In this document: positions 9,701 to 18,213 of the stretch, in pieces | How the letters are laid out: every line of letters begins with the position of its first letter | Numbering within the stretch: the first letter of the stretch is position 1 | Assembly: GCA_965206615.1 (NCBI GenBank) | Contig: CBDBKI010000005.1 | Span: forward strand, 1,240,001 to 1,304,000 | Direction: 5' to 3' | DNA: 64,000 nucleotides | Origin: VXNE01 sp965206615 | Lineage (GTDB): Bacteria > Pseudomonadota > Gammaproteobacteria > Pseudomonadales > Azotimanducaceae | Position numbers and translations under genes: made by a program | Notes under the pieces: generated by a model | The model's database searches: none | What the model was told of the DNA's origin: nothing | What the model saw: the letters and a program-made list of their open reading frames with translations, nothing else

Positions 9701-10352
9701 GATGCGGCGCTTCCTGAAGCACGAACTCGACGGTTATCTCACCGCGCGCGGCGGCGAAGCCATCGAGGAGTTGCCGCTCATGCTGGTGGAGAATCAGGAC
9801 TACGTCCACTACCGCAAGGGCAGCCTCGCGATGTATGCGCTGCAGGACGCGATCGGGGAGGATGCCGTCAACCGGGCGTTGCGGGAGTTCCTCGGGCGCT
9901 ACGCGTTCCATGGGGCGCCGTTCCCCAACTCCGGCGACCTCATCGCGCTGTTCCGGAAGGAGGCGGGGCCGGAACAGGAAGGGCTCATCACGGACCTCTT
10001 CGAACGTATCGTCCTCTATGACCTGCAGGTGGCCGACGTGTCCGTGGAGGAACGCGAAATCGGGGGCTACAGCGTGGCAGTCACGATCCACGCGCGGCGG
10101 CTCCTGGCGGACGGGCAGGGGCGCGAACGGGAGGCGCGGCTCGACGCCTGGCTCGATGTGGCGCTGTTCCCGGAGACGTCCGAGACGTTCGGTGACGACC
10201 TGCCGGAGCCGATCCTGATCGAGAAGCACCGCATCGGAAGCGGTTGGCAGGTGCTCCGTTTCGAGGTGGATGAGCGTCCCGCGAGCGCCGCCATCGACCC
10301 GTACCACAAGATGATCGACCGGCACCCGGAAGACAATCTGAAGCGGGTCTGA
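6750..10352 (+). CDS. ABC-2 permease fused to an M1-family aminopeptidase
   Basis: This unusually long 1200-residue protein joins an ABC-2 permease to a zinc aminopeptidase. The first half has two blocks of hydrophobic helices (around residues 20-270 and 320-610) separated by a polar Arg/Pro-rich linker near residue 275-300. The second half is an M1 peptidase: HEMAHQWW near residue 941 gives two zinc His and the catalytic Glu, VETLAQYS near 964 the third zinc ligand, and VHYRKG near 1021 the transition-state Tyr. Fusions of this kind occur in several phyla and pair with an ATPase like the one directly upstream. GTG at 6750 was chosen because it follows the ATPase stop by 12 bases. Transport of a peptide or peptide-linked substrate that is trimmed outside the membrane is inference. 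Confidence 0.9.
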   Translation: MPYLREVFRLECRNQLRGMLFPSATLVLFLLAFLATASETVRVADIGANVHLNAPFAVIARQYVFSIIAMLAGVAFVATAITRDRETKTEEILFATPLPRLQFLFGRFAAGASVAFLCACGALLGTLVGSCMPWLDPERLGPFSMAPYWHAVWAVTAPNAFVGGAVFFTVAALTRSLFATYAAAFGLLVLVVVVGLVTDPESLDTAALFDPFGTTAFGEATRYWTVFERNERVPELSGTLLHARLVWIAVALAALGGAVWGFRRDVDPRGRRRASARVSAPADVGAGRTGTPPGPRTTAWARPGSAAFGSRAVLAQFASQLRIELAAVLRGVPLYVLLAFGVLNVVGWASAVPSQGYGAPVLPTTELLVQGIAETFLLPVYLIVIYYGGELVHREVRSGVAQFVYAMPFPSGVLVAAKVVALWSVIAVLLTVGGLAAIAVQVADGYYAIDLPLYASGLYVNLGWNLFLLAVVSVFVQAVVGNKWLAMLAMLLVYAWQVGAAGLGFEHVLYALGAPQVPYSHMNGYGHFVEPLVTVGVYWSAFAGLLGLAAHVVLRRGTGLGKGAWVATARERFTANVRSAAALAGVAWVGLGVWIFYNTNVLNTYETEADTEAWRAEYERRFKGYRHLGRPQALSMDLAVDIFPARRGLRSRGTILLGNTSAAPIAEFVLSLPRPVQVEALDIPATLVERADAFGLRRYAFEPPLRPTERVKMSFDLSWEYAGFSNSGSSTRLVGNGTFVDSRDILPFTGYNAGVELTDNHARRRQGLGPAERLPPYGDGMAARRHNQLDVAERTRFKARVGTSLDQIAIAPGRLVQEWRENDRRYFEYETEQPIWPFFSFQSARYALARDAWNDVAIEVFHDPGHAGNLPSMFASAKRSLDYFTREFSPYQYDRFRVVEFPYALFAQSFPNTVPYSERLGFTADLRDDRHIDFVFYVTAHEMAHQWWAHQVIGARMQGMTFLVETLAQYSALMVMEAEYGERRMRRFLKHELDGYLTARGGEAIEELPLMLVENQDYVHYRKGSLAMYALQDAIGEDAVNRALREFLGRYAFHGAPFPNSGDLIALFRKEAGPEQEGLITDLFERIVLYDLQVADVSVEEREIGGYSVAVTIHARRLLADGQGREREARLDAWLDVALFPETSETFGDDLPEPILIEKHRIGSGWQVLRFEVDERPASAAIDPYHKMIDRHPEDNLKRV

Positions 10353-10420
10353 CCAAGGGCGTCCAGGGCATGCCGAGCCGGCGATCTGGCGGACGTGGCA
10401 TGGCCGTGGAGGGGCGTGTA

Positions 10421-10471
10421 GAGTCCCTTGAAGACACACACCCGCGAGAGTCCCTTGAAGGACACCCGCGA
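10421..10471 (+). repeat. Imperfect tandem repeat upstream of the DUF3604 gene
   Basis: Two head-to-tail units of 27 and 24 bases occupy 10421-10447 and 10448-10471. Both begin GAGTCCCTTGAAG and end CCCGCGA; the second lacks three bases. They lie 29 bases upstream of the ATG at 10500, just before its purine-rich ribosome site, so they would sit in the 5' leader of the transcript. Confidence 0.75.
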
Positions 10472-10499
10472 GGCATCCTGGGCTCGGGAGGAGGGGATC

Positions 10500-12350
10500 A
10501 TGCGTACACTGGTGTGGGTTGCCCTGGCCGCTCTCGCAACGGCCGCCGCCGCGGCAGCGGAGAAGCACGCCTGGTTCGGCGACCTCCACGCCCACACCCG
10601 CTACTCCTACGACGCCTTCTTCTTCGGCACGTTCGCCTCGCCGGACGACGCCTATCGATTCGCGAAGGGCGAACCCCTCAAGCACCCCGCCGGCATCGAA
10701 CTGCAGCTCGAGCGCCCGCTCGACTTCTACGCCGTCGCCGACCACGCCTATTTCCTCGGCATGTGGTGGGCGGTCAGGAGCAATCCGGATCACCCGCTGC
10801 GCTCGGATCCGGCCGCGGTCGAGATCGTCGCGGCCGAGACCCGCTACGAGCGGGGCGTGGCCTACCGCAAGGCGTTCCGTTTCCCGCGGGAGAAGTTCCA
10901 GCCCGACGACATGCGCAGCACCTGGGCGGACATCCAGGCCGCCGCCGGGCGGCACTACGACCCCGGGACCTTCACCACCTTCATCGCGTTCGAGTTCACG
11001 CCGGAGCCGAACATGGACGGCCTGCACCGCAACGTCCTGTATCGCGGTACCAGGGCGCCGCCGGAGGTGATCGGCCGCAGCGATACGCTGAACCCGGAGT
11101 TTCTCTGGGACTGGATGGACCGGTATCGCGCCGCAGGCATGGAGGCGCTCGCGATCCCGCACAACATGAACCTCTCGAACGGCAGGATGTTCGAGGGCAG
11201 CTACTTCGATGGCTCGCCCCTCGACGCCGCGTACGCAGAACAGCGGATGCGCAATGAACCGCTCGTCGAGATCACGCAGGTCAAGGGCACCTCGGACACG
11301 CATCCGGCGCTCTCGGTGAACGACGAGTGGGCGAACTTCGAGATCGTGCCCTTCAAGCTCGGCTCCGGCTTCAACAAGAGCCAGCCGCATGGCAGTTACG
11401 CGCGCGAGGCGCTGTTGAACGGCCTGCGCTTCGAGGCACAGCTTGGCGTGAACCCCTACCAGTTCGGCTTCATCGGCTCCAGCGACACGCACAACGGCGG
11501 GCAGCGGTACGAGGAGTCGAACTTCATCGGCAAGGTGGGGGACTTGACCAGCGACCCGATCGACCGCGGCTCCGTGCCGATGCCTCCCGGTGGTCGCGGC
11601 CAGCCGTACCCGAAGCCGGACGAGAACCTGTCCGCGGCGGAACTGGAATACCTGCAGCGTGCGCCGCAGCTCGGCCATCTCGAGACCGCGCGGCGCTACT
11701 ACAGCGCGGCGGGCCTGGCCGGCATCTGGGCGCCGGAGAACACCCGGGAAACCCTGTTCGATGCGTTACGGCGCAAGGAGACCTTCGGCACGAGCGGTCC
11801 GCGTATCACGGTGCGCTTCGTGGCGGCGGATGCGCTCGGGGGCGATCCGGACGCGGACTACCGCGACACGCCGGCCGGTGGTGTGCCGCAGGGCGGGGAC
11901 CTCTCGCTGCCGGCCGGGGCGTCGCCGCAGTTCCATGCCTGGGCGATGGCGGATCCGTCGAGCGCCCGCCTGCAGCGCCTGCAGATCGTCAAGGGCTGGG
12001 TGGACGACGGCTGGCCGAAGGAAAAGGTGTTCGACATCGCGTGTGCGGACGGGCTGACAGTCGAACGGGACACGCACCGCTGCCCCGACAACGGCGCGAC
12101 GGTGGACCTGTCGGACTGCAGCATCACCGAAGGCAAGGGAGCGGCCATGCTGCGGGCGACCTGGGAGGATCCGGAGTTCGACCCGCACCAGTCCGCGTTC
12201 TACTACGTTCGCGTGCTCGAGAATCCGACCTGCCGGTGGTCGACCTGGGATGCGGTACGCGCCGGCGTCCTGCCGCGGCCAGACCTGGAAGAGACCCTCC
12301 AGGAGCGGGCGTGGTCGTCACCGATCTGGGTGGACGCGGCGCGACCCTGA
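10500..12350 (+). CDS. Exported DUF3604 protein
   Basis: This 616-residue protein has a signal peptide (hydrophobic Leu/Ala stretch at residues 4-20, with AAAA before the mature start), so it is exported. The mature protein opens with FGDLHAHTRYSYDAF, the start of the DUF3604 family, whose HxH and later SDTHNGG (twice an SDTH motif) resemble metal-dependent PHP-type phosphoesterases. The enzyme activity is not established. The ATG at 10500 follows a strong GGGAGGAGGGG ribosome site. In uncultured marine bacteria such genes are common near sulfatases and dioxygenases, which fits the window, but no substrate can be assigned. Confidence 0.85.
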   Translation: MRTLVWVALAALATAAAAAAEKHAWFGDLHAHTRYSYDAFFFGTFASPDDAYRFAKGEPLKHPAGIELQLERPLDFYAVADHAYFLGMWWAVRSNPDHPLRSDPAAVEIVAAETRYERGVAYRKAFRFPREKFQPDDMRSTWADIQAAAGRHYDPGTFTTFIAFEFTPEPNMDGLHRNVLYRGTRAPPEVIGRSDTLNPEFLWDWMDRYRAAGMEALAIPHNMNLSNGRMFEGSYFDGSPLDAAYAEQRMRNEPLVEITQVKGTSDTHPALSVNDEWANFEIVPFKLGSGFNKSQPHGSYAREALLNGLRFEAQLGVNPYQFGFIGSSDTHNGGQRYEESNFIGKVGDLTSDPIDRGSVPMPPGGRGQPYPKPDENLSAAELEYLQRAPQLGHLETARRYYSAAGLAGIWAPENTRETLFDALRRKETFGTSGPRITVRFVAADALGGDPDADYRDTPAGGVPQGGDLSLPAGASPQFHAWAMADPSSARLQRLQIVKGWVDDGWPKEKVFDIACADGLTVERDTHRCPDNGATVDLSDCSITEGKGAAMLRATWEDPEFDPHQSAFYYVRVLENPTCRWSTWDAVRAGVLPRPDLEETLQERAWSSPIWVDAARP

Positions 12351-12381
12351 TGGAGTCGAGGCGCGACCCTGACGGGTCGCG
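12339..12381. repeat. Direct repeat and hairpin after the DUF3604 gene
   Basis: GGCGCGACCCTGA occurs twice (12339-12351 and 12360-12372). The second copy forms a perfect stem CGCGACCC-TGAC-GGGTCGCG at 12362-12381. It lies between convergent genes and may end transcription in either direction; no T-run follows, so it could equally be a REP-like hairpin. Confidence 0.6.
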
Positions 12382-12420
12382 TTGGAGTTTCGCTGCGCGC
12401 AACTCCCGGGGTGGGCGGAG

Positions 12421-13611
12421 TCAGTCGGCCGCGACGGCTTGGCGTGCCGCGGAGCGCTGCGAGACAACCGCGAGCAGCAGCATGCCGGCCATGGCCGGCG
12501 CGACCGTCCACAGCACCACCTGCCAGCCGAACCCGTGCAGCAGCGTGCCCGCCAGCAGGCTCGCCAGCGCCGACATCCCGAACACGCTGAAGTCGTTCAC
12601 CGCCTGCGCGCGGAAGCGTTCGCTCGCCCGGTAGGTCGATACGAGTTGCGTGGTGCCGCCGATGAACAGGAAGTTCCAGCCGACCCCGAGCAGCACCATG
12701 CCCCACCAGTAGTGCATGACCTCGCGCCCGGACAGGCCGATGGCTACCGTCGCGCACATCGTCAGCGCGCCCAGCGCCATCAGCCGGGTCGTACCGAGTC
12801 GTGCCACGAGGGGGCCGGACAGGAGGGACGGCAGGTACATGGCGACGACATGGGCCTGCACCACGCGCGCGGTCTCCTCGATGGAGTAACCGTCGACGAC
12901 GTGCATGCTGAGCGGCGTCGCGGTCATGACGAAGACCATGGCGCCCTGTCCCACCACCGCCGCGATCATGGCGACGAGAAAACGCGGCTGGGAGATGACC
13001 TCGGTCAGCGGACGCGCGGGCAGGGAGGAGTCCCCCAGCGCATCGCCGACCACGTTGCGGTACCCGAGCAGGATGATGCCTCCCACGACGTAGAGCGCCG
13101 CCACGGCGAACATCGCGCCCTGGTACGGAGCATCCGGGTTGAGTGCCGGACTGCGGGCGACGAGTTCCGGTCCGATCACGGCGCCGCCGATGGAGCCGAC
13201 CAGGATGATGGAGACGGCCCAGCCGACGCGGTCGGGAGACACGCTCTCGGCCGCGGCGAAGCGAAAGTGTGCGCTGAACGCGAGGGTCATGCCGATCAGC
13301 GCAGCACCCAGCGTGAAGCCGAGGAAGCTCGCAGCGCCGAGCGCGAATCCGGCGATGAGTGCACCGCACATGCCGGCCGCGGCGGCGCCCAGGAATGCGG
13401 CTCGCCGGCCGATGCGCTGCATGAGGAGGGCCGCGGGTACGGTGGCGGCGGCGGTACCGACGACCATGACGGACAGGGGCAGCGTGGCGAGTGCCGGTTC
13501 GGGCGCGATGTGGCTGCCGACGATGCCGCCGAGGGTGACCACGATCACGGTACCGGTGAGGAAGACCACCTGTCCCGCGAACAGGACGACGAGGTTACGG
13601 GGCGGTCTCAT
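12421..13611 (-). CDS. MFS-type membrane transporter
   Basis: This 396-residue protein is almost wholly hydrophobic, with about 12 transmembrane helices and the short basic loop MQRIGRRAAFLG after helix 2, as in the major facilitator superfamily. It would move a small solute or drug across the inner membrane. Its start overlaps the end of the membrane protein at 13595 by 17 bases, so the two are likely cotranscribed from upstream of 15394. The substrate cannot be predicted from the sequence. Confidence 0.88.
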   Translation of the reverse strand: MRPPRNLVVLFAGQVVFLTGTVIVVTLGGIVGSHIAPEPALATLPLSVMVVGTAAATVPAALLMQRIGRRAAFLGAAAAGMCGALIAGFALGAASFLGFTLGAALIGMTLAFSAHFRFAAAESVSPDRVGWAVSIILVGSIGGAVIGPELVARSPALNPDAPYQGAMFAVAALYVVGGIILLGYRNVVGDALGDSSLPARPLTEVISQPRFLVAMIAAVVGQGAMVFVMTATPLSMHVVDGYSIEETARVVQAHVVAMYLPSLLSGPLVARLGTTRLMALGALTMCATVAIGLSGREVMHYWWGMVLLGVGWNFLFIGGTTQLVSTYRASERFRAQAVNDFSVFGMSALASLLAGTLLHGFGWQVVLWTVAPAMAGMLLLAVVSQRSAARQAVAAD

Positions 13612-15394
13612 CGCCCACGATAGGATCGTTGGCCGTCCGGTTCGTTGACGGTCCGGCTTGGAAGGTCACGATCTTCCCGGCCGCGTCGTTGGCGCCGACA
13701 CGATCCGGCCGCAGTACGAGTTCGCCGACCCTGAGATCCGGCATGGCGGGTTCGACGGTCCCGATCGTCCCGTGCCGCAGGGCCTTGCCTGCGTCGAGCC
13801 CCAACCCCGTCAGTGCCGCCAGGCTGTGGCGATTCCACTCCTCGCCATGTTGGCGGTACAGCGTCCCCCAGACGTAACCCGCGGGGCGGTCCCCATCCGC
13901 GTGCAGCCACGCATACTCCGGTACGCCGTCCGCGTCCATGTCGATCCGGATCAGCACCATGGTGCCCCCGTCGCCCGCGTACCACTCGCGTTCGGCGATC
14001 GCGCGCAGGCCGTCCGGCACTTCGAAGGGCTCGGGACGCAGGGTGACGAACTCCCAGATGCGCTCGCCGCGCGTGGCTCCCGGGCTCGGCCGCATCAGCG
14101 CGGCCAACTCCGGATCCGATGTCTCGTACTCGTCGGCGAGGGCTTCCATGCGTAGCCACGCGGGGCGCGCCAGATGTTCCCTGGCATACCGGAAGTCGAA
14201 CTCGCGCAAGTCGATCTCACCAGCCTGGACCGGTCCGAACTGGCTCGCGAGCGAGATCGCGCGGAAGTCGAGGAGCGGAGTGTTGACCAGCAGCATCACG
14301 CCGAGGACGCCCCAGCCCATCGCGACATTGACCCGGCCAAGCCCGGCTGGCCAGCGATCGCGCTGGCGCACGATGCTCCACGTGTAGCCGATGGAGAAGG
14401 CGGCCAGCAGCAGCGCCAACGTCAGCGCCCAGCATCGCTCCACCGTCCAGCCGTACTGGGCGACGCGCAGGGAGAGTCCGTACACGGCGAGCGCGGACAC
14501 CACGGGCAGGAGAGCGACGCAGACGAACAGCGGCCGGTGGACGAGGAGCGGGTAAGGGTCATGCCGGTCCGCCTGGTAGACGGCGTTGACGGCGAACAGC
14601 ACGATGGCGTTCAACGCCATCAGCAGCGCGGTACCGTTTCCCGTTTCCCACAACGGCGCGAGTCCGGTGAACGGCAGCGCCGCGAGGAAGATGGCCACCA
14701 CCAGGCCGGCCAGCGGCAGCAGCAGGCGCATGAGGCCTTCGAGGAGGCTCGTGACGGCGTCGATCACGCGCGTCAGCCGCCGAAAGATGAAGACCCCGAG
14801 CCCGAACGCCACGGCGAGAACGGGGAACAGGAACCAGTCCTTCCTGAAGAGTTCCTGGAAGAAATCGATGCCGATGACGGAGAAGAGTGCGCCCCACAGG
14901 GTGAGCACGAGCGCCACGCCCCCGGTCAGCGCCCAGGACAGGCCAAAGACCCCGAAGTTGCGCCAGGAGCGCGTGAAGAGCGCCCGGTAGCTGAGGGGCT
15001 CCCTGGCGGCGAGCTGCTGCAGGTACATGGCGCCCTTGAAGCAGGCGACGAGCATCGACAGGGCGAAGACGGCGACGAGCGATTCGGTGGGGAAGGCCCC
15101 GATGGGAGAGGCCTGCCAACCGATGTAGGCGGCCAGCAGCGCGAGCACGCCGCAGAAGACGCTGACCAACTTCCATGTCCGCTTCAGGTTGTCGGCGTCG
15201 ACGCTCAGCAGGAAGAGCGTCGGCCAGGTCACCGCGAGGGTCCACAGCGGAAAGTGGATGGCGGGTGTCTGGCTCGGCCATGCGTTGTCGGTCAGCGCTC
15301 GCCACAGCAACAACAGGACGAGGCCCTGCCCGAACGCCACGACCAGCATCAGGTTGCGCGGCAGCGGCAATGGGTCCCGTGCTGCTTCGGCCAT
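13595..15394 (-). CDS. Polytopic membrane protein, DUF4153-like
   Basis: This 599-residue protein has about a dozen hydrophobic helices in residues 10-400 and a soluble C-terminal domain of about 170 residues. The layout resembles DUF4153/DUF4173 proteins of unknown function; the exact family is uncertain. The soluble part contains IRIDMDADGVPEYAWLHADG, which looks like an acidic, possibly calcium-binding loop followed by beta structure. The ATG at 15394 is preceded by a strong GGGAGGT ribosome site, which is why the longer open frame was shortened. It overlaps the MFS gene downstream. Confidence 0.75.
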   Translation of the reverse strand: MAEAARDPLPLPRNLMLVVAFGQGLVLLLLWRALTDNAWPSQTPAIHFPLWTLAVTWPTLFLLSVDADNLKRTWKLVSVFCGVLALLAAYIGWQASPIGAFPTESLVAVFALSMLVACFKGAMYLQQLAAREPLSYRALFTRSWRNFGVFGLSWALTGGVALVLTLWGALFSVIGIDFFQELFRKDWFLFPVLAVAFGLGVFIFRRLTRVIDAVTSLLEGLMRLLLPLAGLVVAIFLAALPFTGLAPLWETGNGTALLMALNAIVLFAVNAVYQADRHDPYPLLVHRPLFVCVALLPVVSALAVYGLSLRVAQYGWTVERCWALTLALLLAAFSIGYTWSIVRQRDRWPAGLGRVNVAMGWGVLGVMLLVNTPLLDFRAISLASQFGPVQAGEIDLREFDFRYAREHLARPAWLRMEALADEYETSDPELAALMRPSPGATRGERIWEFVTLRPEPFEVPDGLRAIAEREWYAGDGGTMVLIRIDMDADGVPEYAWLHADGDRPAGYVWGTLYRQHGEEWNRHSLAALTGLGLDAGKALRHGTIGTVEPAMPDLRVGELVLRPDRVGANDAAGKIVTFQAGPSTNRTANDPIVGDETAP

Positions 15395-15434
15395 GTACCT
15401 CCCGGCGCTCCGCGGCGGCGGTTGCTGGAAGTTG

Positions 15435-16445
15435 CTAGAAGCTGAAGGCGTCTCCGGTGAAGGCACGGAAGGTCGTGAACGCCTCTTCCGCGTCGAAGGT
15501 TCCGGGGCTGCCGAGGGGTGCCACGATCGTGGTGTGGATGCCGCGGTCCGCGTCGTCGCGGACGCGCTGCTGCACTTCCTCCACCGTGCCGATGGCCGCG
15601 ATCTCGTTGATGAGTTCCTCGCTGAACGCGCCCGTCGTTCGGGCGCGGTCGCGGTTCGCCCAGCCTTCGGCGATCTCGTGGGCGGCGTCCTCGTAGCCGG
15701 CCCAGGCGAGGAAATTGTTGTACACGGGGTTCGCGTAGTACGGCGCGAAGTTGGCCCGGAAGCGTTCGTAGCCGTCCTGCCTGTCGTCGGTCACCAGGAT
15801 CATCTTGCGGTTGACGACCTCGACGTCGCGCCAGTCCTTGCCGGCGCGCTCGGCGCCGATCTTCACATGCTCCATCATCCTGGGCAGCGCCGCGTTCGGC
15901 CACAGGTTGAAGATCACGCCGTCGCCGTGTTCGGCGGCCATCTCGATCATCTTCGGTCGCAGGGCCGCCAGGTAGATCGGCGGCGGATTGTCCAGCGGCG
16001 CCTGCCGATAGCCCTGGCTCGAGAGCGTCGAGAGCTGGAAGTTCGTGCGCTCGCCGGCGAGCATGTGGCGCACGATCGTCGCCGTCTCCTTCACACGGGT
16101 GAGTGGCTTCTCCAGCGGAATGCCGTTGAAGCGGGTCATGATGGTCTCGCTCGAGGAGCCGAGGCCCATGATGAAACGTCCGGGGTAGACCTGCCCGAGC
16201 ACGTTCGCGGTGGCGGCGAGCACCGACGGGGCACGCGTGTACACCGGCGTCACCGCGCAACCGACCCGCATGTTGCGGATGTGCGGTGCGAGGGCCGCCG
16301 CCATCGTCAGGGAATCGGGGGCGCCAGAGTCCGCGAGCCACACGTCCGGATAGCCGTTGGCCTCCGCCCACTCGACGAGATCGATGGTGTCCTTGAGCCA
16401 CGGCCCCATCGGTAGCGTGACCGCCATCCGTTTCGCGAGCGCCAT
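15435..16445 (-). CDS. LLM-class flavin-dependent oxidoreductase
   Basis: This 336-residue TIM-barrel enzyme belongs to the luciferase-like monooxygenase class that uses FMN or F420. Typical features are DVWLADSGAPD near residue 35, GCAVTPVYTR near 62, VYPGRFIMGLGSSS near 87-100 and YLAALRPKM near 155. The C-terminal EELINEIAAIGTVEEV segment is the usual helix closing the barrel. The enzyme would oxidise or reduce a hydrophobic or sulfonated substrate in the cytoplasm. ATG at 16445. Another member lies at 19003-20037 in the same orientation; the two are not close paralogues. Confidence 0.9.
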   Translation of the reverse strand: MALAKRMAVTLPMGPWLKDTIDLVEWAEANGYPDVWLADSGAPDSLTMAAALAPHIRNMRVGCAVTPVYTRAPSVLAATANVLGQVYPGRFIMGLGSSSETIMTRFNGIPLEKPLTRVKETATIVRHMLAGERTNFQLSTLSSQGYRQAPLDNPPPIYLAALRPKMIEMAAEHGDGVIFNLWPNAALPRMMEHVKIGAERAGKDWRDVEVVNRKMILVTDDRQDGYERFRANFAPYYANPVYNNFLAWAGYEDAAHEIAEGWANRDRARTTGAFSEELINEIAAIGTVEEVQQRVRDDADRGIHTTIVAPLGSPGTFDAEEAFTTFRAFTGDAFSF

Positions 16446-16559
16446 GTGTCCTTCCCTCGGGGTCTGTGTTGCGAAGGCGGAAGCGTCGCATTTTGCGGCG
16501 CCCGTTAGCAACCGTATATGCTTGCCCACCCTGCTGTGGACGGAACCGAACCGCACGAC

Positions 16560-17612
16560 ATGAGCGACGTGGAAATCACGGCGGTGCGCGACACGCACCG
16601 CTTCGACGAGGCGGCGCTGCACGCCTACCTGGTGGAGAACGTGGCCGGCTACGAGGGGCCGCTCGGCGTGCGCCAGTTCGAGGGTGGGCAGAGCAACCCG
16701 ACGTTCCTGCTCGAGACGCCCGCGGGCAACTACGTGATGCGCAAGCAGCCGCCGGGGGAGCTGTTGCGCTCCGCGCACCAGGTGGACCGGGAGTACCGCG
16801 TGATGGACGCCCTGTGGCCGACCGACGTGCCGGTGCCGAAGATGTACGCGCTGTGCGAGGACACGAGCGTTATCGGTACGAAGTTCTACGTCATGGAGCA
16901 TGTCGAAGGACGGCTCTACACGAAGACGCGCCTGCCGCTGCTGTCCCCGGAGGAACGTCGCGCCGTCTACCTCGACATGGTGCGCATCCTGGCACGCCTG
17001 CACACGGTGGACGTCGCGGCGGTGGGCCTCGCCGAGTTCGGCCGTCCCGGCAACTACTTCGCGCGCCAGGTGAGCCGCTGGTCGAAGCAGTACATCGCCT
17101 CGGAGACGGAGACGATCGACGCGATGAACGCGCTCATCGAATGGCTGCCGGAGAACCTGCCGGACGACGTGCCGCCGGTGATCGTGCACGGGGACTTCCG
17201 ATTGGGGAACCTGCTGCTGCACCCCGACGAGCCGCGGGTGGTCGCGACGCTCGACTGGGAGCTGTCGACGCTCGGCGACGGCCTGGCGGACCTCGGCTAC
17301 TGGATGCAGGAGTACCAAGGCGACAAGGACCCGAACCTGGGGCTTGCGGGTGCGGACCTTGCAGCGCTCGGCATCCCCACCGAAGAAGAACTGGTCGAGG
17401 CGTATTGCCGCGAGGCGGGCCGGCCGCCGATCGACAACTGGCAGTTCTACATCGCCTACAACATGTTCCGCTCGGCCGGCATCAGCCAGGGCGTCTACAA
17501 GCGCGGCCTCGACGGCAACGCGAGTTCCGAGCATGCGCTCGAACATGCCGGCGCCGCCCGGCGACGCTCCGAGCGGGGATGGGAACTCGTACAGGAGATG
17601 CTGGGGGCCTGA
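16560..17612 (+). CDS. APH-family phosphotransferase (ACAD10-like)
   Basis: This 350-residue protein has the aminoglycoside/choline kinase fold found in acyl-CoA dehydrogenase-linked kinases. VIVHGDFRLGNLLL near residue 207-220 is the Brenner motif (HGDxxxxN) and VATLDWELSTLGD near 230 supplies the metal-binding Asp. YVMRKQPPGELL near 60 carries the ATP-binding Lys. In relatives it phosphorylates hydroxyacyl-CoA or related alcohols; antibiotic resistance is unlikely. The ATG at 16560 matches the family start; an earlier in-frame ATG at 16518 has no ribosome site. The 3' end overlaps a degenerate PIN-toxin remnant on the other strand. Confidence 0.88.
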   Translation: MSDVEITAVRDTHRFDEAALHAYLVENVAGYEGPLGVRQFEGGQSNPTFLLETPAGNYVMRKQPPGELLRSAHQVDREYRVMDALWPTDVPVPKMYALCEDTSVIGTKFYVMEHVEGRLYTKTRLPLLSPEERRAVYLDMVRILARLHTVDVAAVGLAEFGRPGNYFARQVSRWSKQYIASETETIDAMNALIEWLPENLPDDVPPVIVHGDFRLGNLLLHPDEPRVVATLDWELSTLGDGLADLGYWMQEYQGDKDPNLGLAGADLAALGIPTEEELVEAYCREAGRPPIDNWQFYIAYNMFRSAGISQGVYKRGLDGNASSEHALEHAGAARRRSERGWELVQEMLGA

Positions 17613-17626
17613 CGCGGCGCGCTCCT

Positions 17627-17731
17627 GCGCCGTAGTCGGCCGGCCGCGATCAGATTGACGATGACTCCCGGCGGCCCGAAGGGCGACAGCAGACCCGAGA
17701 CCAGCACATTCGTGTCGACGACCAGCCTCAC
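17627..17731 (-). pseudogene. Truncated PIN-domain toxin (VapC) remnant
   Basis: The first 33 codons after ATG at 17731 read MRLVVDTNVLVSGLLSPFGP and continue to about LIAAGRL, a textbook PIN N-terminus with the first catalytic Asp (VDTNVL). Beyond that the frame runs into the complement of the APH-like gene and loses all similarity, so at least 90 residues are missing. Its ATG overlaps the last bases of the Phd antitoxin gene, the arrangement of a genuine antitoxin-toxin pair. The toxin has been deleted and the antitoxin kept. Confidence 0.75.
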
Positions 17732-18015
17732 GCGGGCCGCTGACTTCGTGCCTCGGCGATCTCGGCGTTGATGTCCGTGAGGGTCAGCCGATCGGCACCG
17801 GATTCGCGCGCGCGAGCCTGCATCGCCGCCACCGCAAGCCGTGCACGTGCCTGGCGCAGTGCCGCCAGGGACGCCTCAAGCGTCTCCGCGGTCGTTGGAG
17901 AGAGGATGGCGATCGGTTTGCCGTTCGACGTGACGACGAGATCGCCCTGCGTGGCCAGAGCGTCCCATACGGCGGCCGACTTGCCACGCAACTCGCGGAC
18001 AGTGACGAAGCTCAT
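17728..18015 (-). CDS. Phd/YefM-family antitoxin
   Basis: This 95-residue protein begins MSFVTVRELRGKSAAVWDAL and continues DLVVTSNGKPIAILSP, the Phd/YefM antitoxin pattern: an N-terminal DNA-binding fold followed by a disordered toxin-binding tail. It neutralises a PIN or RelE-type partner and represses its own operon. The four-base overlap with the PIN remnant at 17731 shows the original pairing. With the toxin truncated, it may now act as an orphan antitoxin. A GATTG/CAATC inverted repeat near 18044-18059, upstream of the start, could be its operator. Confidence 0.85.
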   Translation of the reverse strand: MSFVTVRELRGKSAAVWDALATQGDLVVTSNGKPIAILSPTTAETLEASLAALRQARARLAVAAMQARARESGADRLTLTDINAEIAEARSQRPA

Positions 18016-18213
18016 CTCTCAACCTCGGCGACATCTCCTGGCACGATTGTGTTCGCAATCGCGTACACGCTCAAGACGCGCCGCGCAAAGGTGCGCCGCG
18101 CAGGGGCAATGGGCCTGTTGTGGAGGCTGTGGAGGGCGTCCCCACCCGTCCCGAGGAGCGCTCAACTCGGAGCGGGCACAACCCGAGTTCTGTCAGCGGG
18201 AGGTCGTGATCTA

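Noticed and set aside
7710..11678. Minus-strand open frame of more than 1300 codons
   Set aside because: It spans the complement of two unrelated, clearly real genes (permease/peptidase fusion and DUF3604) and has no recognisable motif.
16560..17612. Aminoglycoside resistance gene
   Set aside because: The Brenner motif is shared by many small-molecule kinases and the sequence matches the ACAD10-like group used in acyl metabolism.
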